Source of the DNA: Fusobacterium perfoetens
GTDB taxonomy: Bacteria > Fusobacteriota > Fusobacteriia > Fusobacteriales > Fusobacteriaceae
Length of the DNA: 64,000 nucleotides
Direction: 5' to 3'
Assembly: GCF_021531595.1 (NCBI RefSeq)
Contig: NZ_JADYUD010000003.1
Span: 1-64,000 of the forward strand
Position numbers and translations under genes: made by a program. A model generated the notes under the pieces. That model had not been told where the DNA came from and ran no database searches. It saw only the letters and a list, made by a program, of their open reading frames with translations. Below, in pieces: positions 61,704 to 64,000 of this stretch; position 1 is the stretch's first letter; each line of letters begins with the position of its first letter.

Positions 61704-63260
61704 ATGGAAAATTATAATGAAATGCTTAAATCTGAAATAAGCAGTTTCCGTGAATTAGGACATAGATTTTTTAACAAAGAAGTTTCTGTGGGAGATTTCA
61801 AAGGAGCTTCTGGAGGAATGGGAGTATATGCTCAAAGAGGAGGACAAAGTTTTATGATAAGACTTCGTACTTCTTCAGGTGTTATTTCCAAAGAACATAT
61901 GAGACTTATCTCATCTTTTGCAGAACAATATAAAGTAGAAAACATACATCTTACTACAAGACAAGCTGTACAACTTCATAACCTTGGAATTGATGATGTG
62001 TGTGACATTATGGAAACAGCTATTGATCATGGATTATATACTCGTGGAGGAGGAGGAAACTTCCCTAGAAATGTTTCTCTTTCTGTTTTATCTGGAGTAG
62101 AAAAAAATGAGTATTTTGATGTGACTGATTTTGCTCTTAAAACTGGAGAATATTTAATGAGTCAAATCACATCTTATAAACTTCCTAGAAAATTAAAAAT
62201 TGCATTTTCTTCAAGTGACAAAGATGATTCAAATGCGACTTTAAATGATCTTGGATTTATGGCTACTATAAAAGACGGAAAACCATATTTCAGAGTCTTT
62301 CTTGCTGGAGGACTTGGAGCAAATCCTGGAGTCTCTCTTCATTATAATAACCTTATAGAACCTAAAGATATACTTCACCATGTTGAAGCTATGACACAAC
62401 TTTTCATGGCAGAAGGAGATTATAAAAATAAAGCCAAAGCAAGAACAAGATATATTCCAAGAAGAATGGGAACTGATGCTTTCCTTGAATGTTATGAAAA
62501 ACATCTTGCACAAGTAAAAGCAGAAAGAAATCTTGATGTAAACATTCCTGTTGTTTTATCTGAAACTTTAGAAAGTTACTCACATAAACTTCCTGAAACA
62601 GTTTGTCTTATTCATCAAAGACAAGATAATATGTACACAGTTGTTATACATCCATTAAATGGACAACTTCCTAAAAAAGATTTTGAAAATATAACAGCTT
62701 TTCTTGAAAAATATGATATCAAAGAAGTAAGATTAAGTATGAATGAAAGTATGTATGTAAGAAATCTTAATGAAAAACAAGCTGAAGAACTTCTTGATAT
62801 TACAAAAGATATAAGAATGAAATCAAAAGTTCAACAAAGTGTAAGTTGTATTGGTATACCAACATGTCAAATGGGTATAGAACAAAGTCAAAAACTTCTT
62901 TCAGAAATTCTTGCATACCTTAAAGAAAATAATACTCCTGATGAATATCTTCCTTCTATTCATATTTCAGGTTGTCAAAACTCATGTAGCAGACATCAAA
63001 TTAATGAAATAGGATTTGCAGGAGGAAAAAGAAAAATAGGAGATGCCCTTGAAGATGTCTTTGATTTATATATAGGAGGAATATTCAGCAGAGAAAAAAC
63101 TGAACTTGGAAAAAAAGTTGGAACTCTTATCATGAGACAGATTCCTGAATTTATAAATAACCTTGCTATTGAACTTAATAAAAATGAAATGCCTTTCAGA
63201 GAATATATAAGTACAAAAGAGGACGAATTTAATAAAATTGTTTCTCCATACTTAGTATAA
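61704..63260 (+). CDS. Siroheme sulfite/nitrite reductase
   Basis: 518 residues in two ferredoxin-like halves. VSCIGIPTCQMGIEQSQ and HISGCQNSCSRHQINEIGF give Cys-X5-Cys and Cys-X3-Cys ligands of the 4Fe-4S/siroheme site. It reduces sulfite or nitrite by six electrons; the substrate cannot be fixed from sequence. GGAGG precedes the ATG. Confidence 0.9.
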   Translation: MENYNEMLKSEISSFRELGHRFFNKEVSVGDFKGASGGMGVYAQRGGQSFMIRLRTSSGVISKEHMRLISSFAEQYKVENIHLTTRQAVQLHNLGIDDVCDIMETAIDHGLYTRGGGGNFPRNVSLSVLSGVEKNEYFDVTDFALKTGEYLMSQITSYKLPRKLKIAFSSSDKDDSNATLNDLGFMATIKDGKPYFRVFLAGGLGANPGVSLHYNNLIEPKDILHHVEAMTQLFMAEGDYKNKAKARTRYIPRRMGTDAFLECYEKHLAQVKAERNLDVNIPVVLSETLESYSHKLPETVCLIHQRQDNMYTVVIHPLNGQLPKKDFENITAFLEKYDIKEVRLSMNESMYVRNLNEKQAEELLDITKDIRMKSKVQQSVSCIGIPTCQMGIEQSQKLLSEILAYLKENNTPDEYLPSIHISGCQNSCSRHQINEIGFAGGKRKIGDALEDVFDLYIGGIFSREKTELGKKVGTLIMRQIPEFINNLAIELNKNEMPFREYISTKEDEFNKIVSPYLV

Positions 63261-63285
63261 TCTTCTTTTCACTAAATAAAACAGC

Positions 63286-63327
63286 AAAAAATCTCTTCTT
63301 AAGTTATTTTTTAAGGGGAGATTTTTT
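63286..63327 (+). terminator. Terminator of the sulfite/nitrite reductase
   Basis: AAAAAATCTC and GAGATTTTTTT arms with an internal CTTAA/TTAAG pair. Confidence 0.8.
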
Positions 63328-63411
63328 TATTGACTAAATAAGATTTCTGGTATACAATCCTACTTATCATGTATATAAAAACAATATATCATTTCAAGGA
63401 GATTAAACACC

Positions 63412-64000
63412 ATGCTTGACAATAAAAACCGTAGCTTACTTCAAATACATTTTGCTGTCCTTCTTTTTGGACTTACTGGAGTATTTGGAAAACTTATTAC
63501 TCTGCCAAGTACAATTTTAGTTTTAGGAAGACTTATTTCTTCTTCATTTTCAATTTTTGCTTATATGAAAATCACAAAGAAAAATATCAGCTTAAAAGAC
63601 AGAAAACATTATCTTTCTTTTTTATTTTTAGGATTTCTTCTAGCTGTGCATTGGACAACATTTTACGAATCAATAAAGCTTTCAACTGTAGCAATAGGAC
63701 TTTTAACATTTTCAACTTTTCCTGTCTTTGTTACTTTTATTGAACCATATTTTTTCAAAGAAAAAATACAGATTTCTGATATTATAACTGCCATTGTTAC
63801 ATTCGTAGGAATATTTTTTGTTGTTCCAGAATTTGAATTTGGAAATGAAATGACCATAGGAGCTCTTCTTGGAATACTTTCTGGATTTACATATGCTTTT
63901 CTTTCTGTACTTAATAGAAAATTTACAAAAGATTATAGTGGAGCTATGATTGCTTTTTATGAACAAAGCATGGCTGCATTATTTTTAATTCCATGTTATT
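63412..64000 (+). CDS. EamA-family (DMT) transporter, 5' part
   Basis: The first 196 residues are present; the gene runs off the window. About six membrane helices are visible (LLQIHFAVLLFGLTGVFGKL, LSFLFLGFLLAVHWTTFY, VAIGLLTFSTFPVFVTFIEP and more). EamA proteins export or import small metabolites; substrate unknown. CAAGGAG lies before the ATG. Confidence 0.85.
   Translation, partial: MLDNKNRSLLQIHFAVLLFGLTGVFGKLITLPSTILVLGRLISSSFSIFAYMKITKKNISLKDRKHYLSFLFLGFLLAVHWTTFYESIKLSTVAIGLLTFSTFPVFVTFIEPYFFKEKIQISDIITAIVTFVGIFFVVPEFEFGNEMTIGALLGILSGFTYAFLSVLNRKFTKDYSGAMIAFYEQSMAALFLIPCY

Overview
The window is AT-rich chromosomal DNA with short intergenic gaps and AGGAGG-type ribosome sites. It fits a Fusobacterium-type bacterium (a Fusobacterium of the varium/ulcerans/mortiferum kind is my inference). 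Supporting genes are a 1418-residue fused 2-hydroxyacyl-CoA dehydratase activase, a prismane protein with its own Crp-type regulator, a DUF2023/flavodoxin pair, an NhaC antiporter and an alanine dehydrogenase. No rRNA, tRNA or CRISPR array was recognised.

Layout. (1) 1 to about 11,230: the right part of integrated element 1, phage-derived. A leftward lysogeny operon (repressor, ImmA-like peptidase, then a three-gene GHKL-ATPase / STAS-like / membrane-protein cassette) faces a long rightward run of tiny early genes (Rad52-type annealing protein, HU, YopX, zinc ribbons, dUTPase) that ends with an excisionase-like gene and an integrase. No structural genes are present. (2) 11.4-31.7 kb: chromosomal genes. 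They include LysR, hcp with its regulator and a ferredoxin-like protein sharing a 16-bp palindrome, a PRD-regulated PTS operon with a sugar kinase and aldolase, ald, the giant activase, MATE, MscS and a frameshifted dinB. (3) 31.9-33.4 kb: a frameshifted glucose-type PTS IICB gene. (4) 33.4-40.1 kb: an accessory island made of an IS256-family element, a 5-methylcytosine methyltransferase with a frameshifted XRE regulator, and a four-gene operon built around a MORC-like GHKL ATPase. It abuts the decapitated 3' half of an MTA/SAH nucleosidase gene. (5) 40.8-43.3 kb: a polar/basic amino-acid ABC operon preceded by an 11-residue Arg-rich leader peptide and two terminator hairpins. (6) 43,442-53,744: integrated element 2, bounded by a 22-bp direct repeat. 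It carries a relBE-type toxin-antitoxin pair, a candidate type I toxin-antitoxin locus, divergent repressor and Cro genes, a Rha-like gene, an iteron array with a replication-initiator candidate, xis and int. It has no structural or packaging genes, so it looks like a satellite or plasmid-like integrative element. (7) 53.9-64 kb: chromosome with a HAD phosphatase, coaBC, nhaC, a glutathione peroxidase, asnA behind an Asn-rich leader peptide, DUF2023/flavodoxin, a sulfite/nitrite reductase and the start of an EamA transporter.

The most interesting items are listed here. Two ribosome-mediated attenuators are suggested: one with four consecutive plus one further Asn codons before asnA, and one with four Arg codons before the ABC operon. 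The methyltransferase / MORC-like ATPase / DUF6339-like island has no recognisable nuclease. The GHKL-STAS-membrane cassette is co-transcribed with a phage repressor. Element 2 holds a small hydrophobic toxin locus. Element 2 also holds the iteron origin. Both elements share a TTTGCCGACC loop motif. Three genes carry one-base frameshifts and three appear to begin at ATA or ACG; sequencing error is a live alternative for all six.
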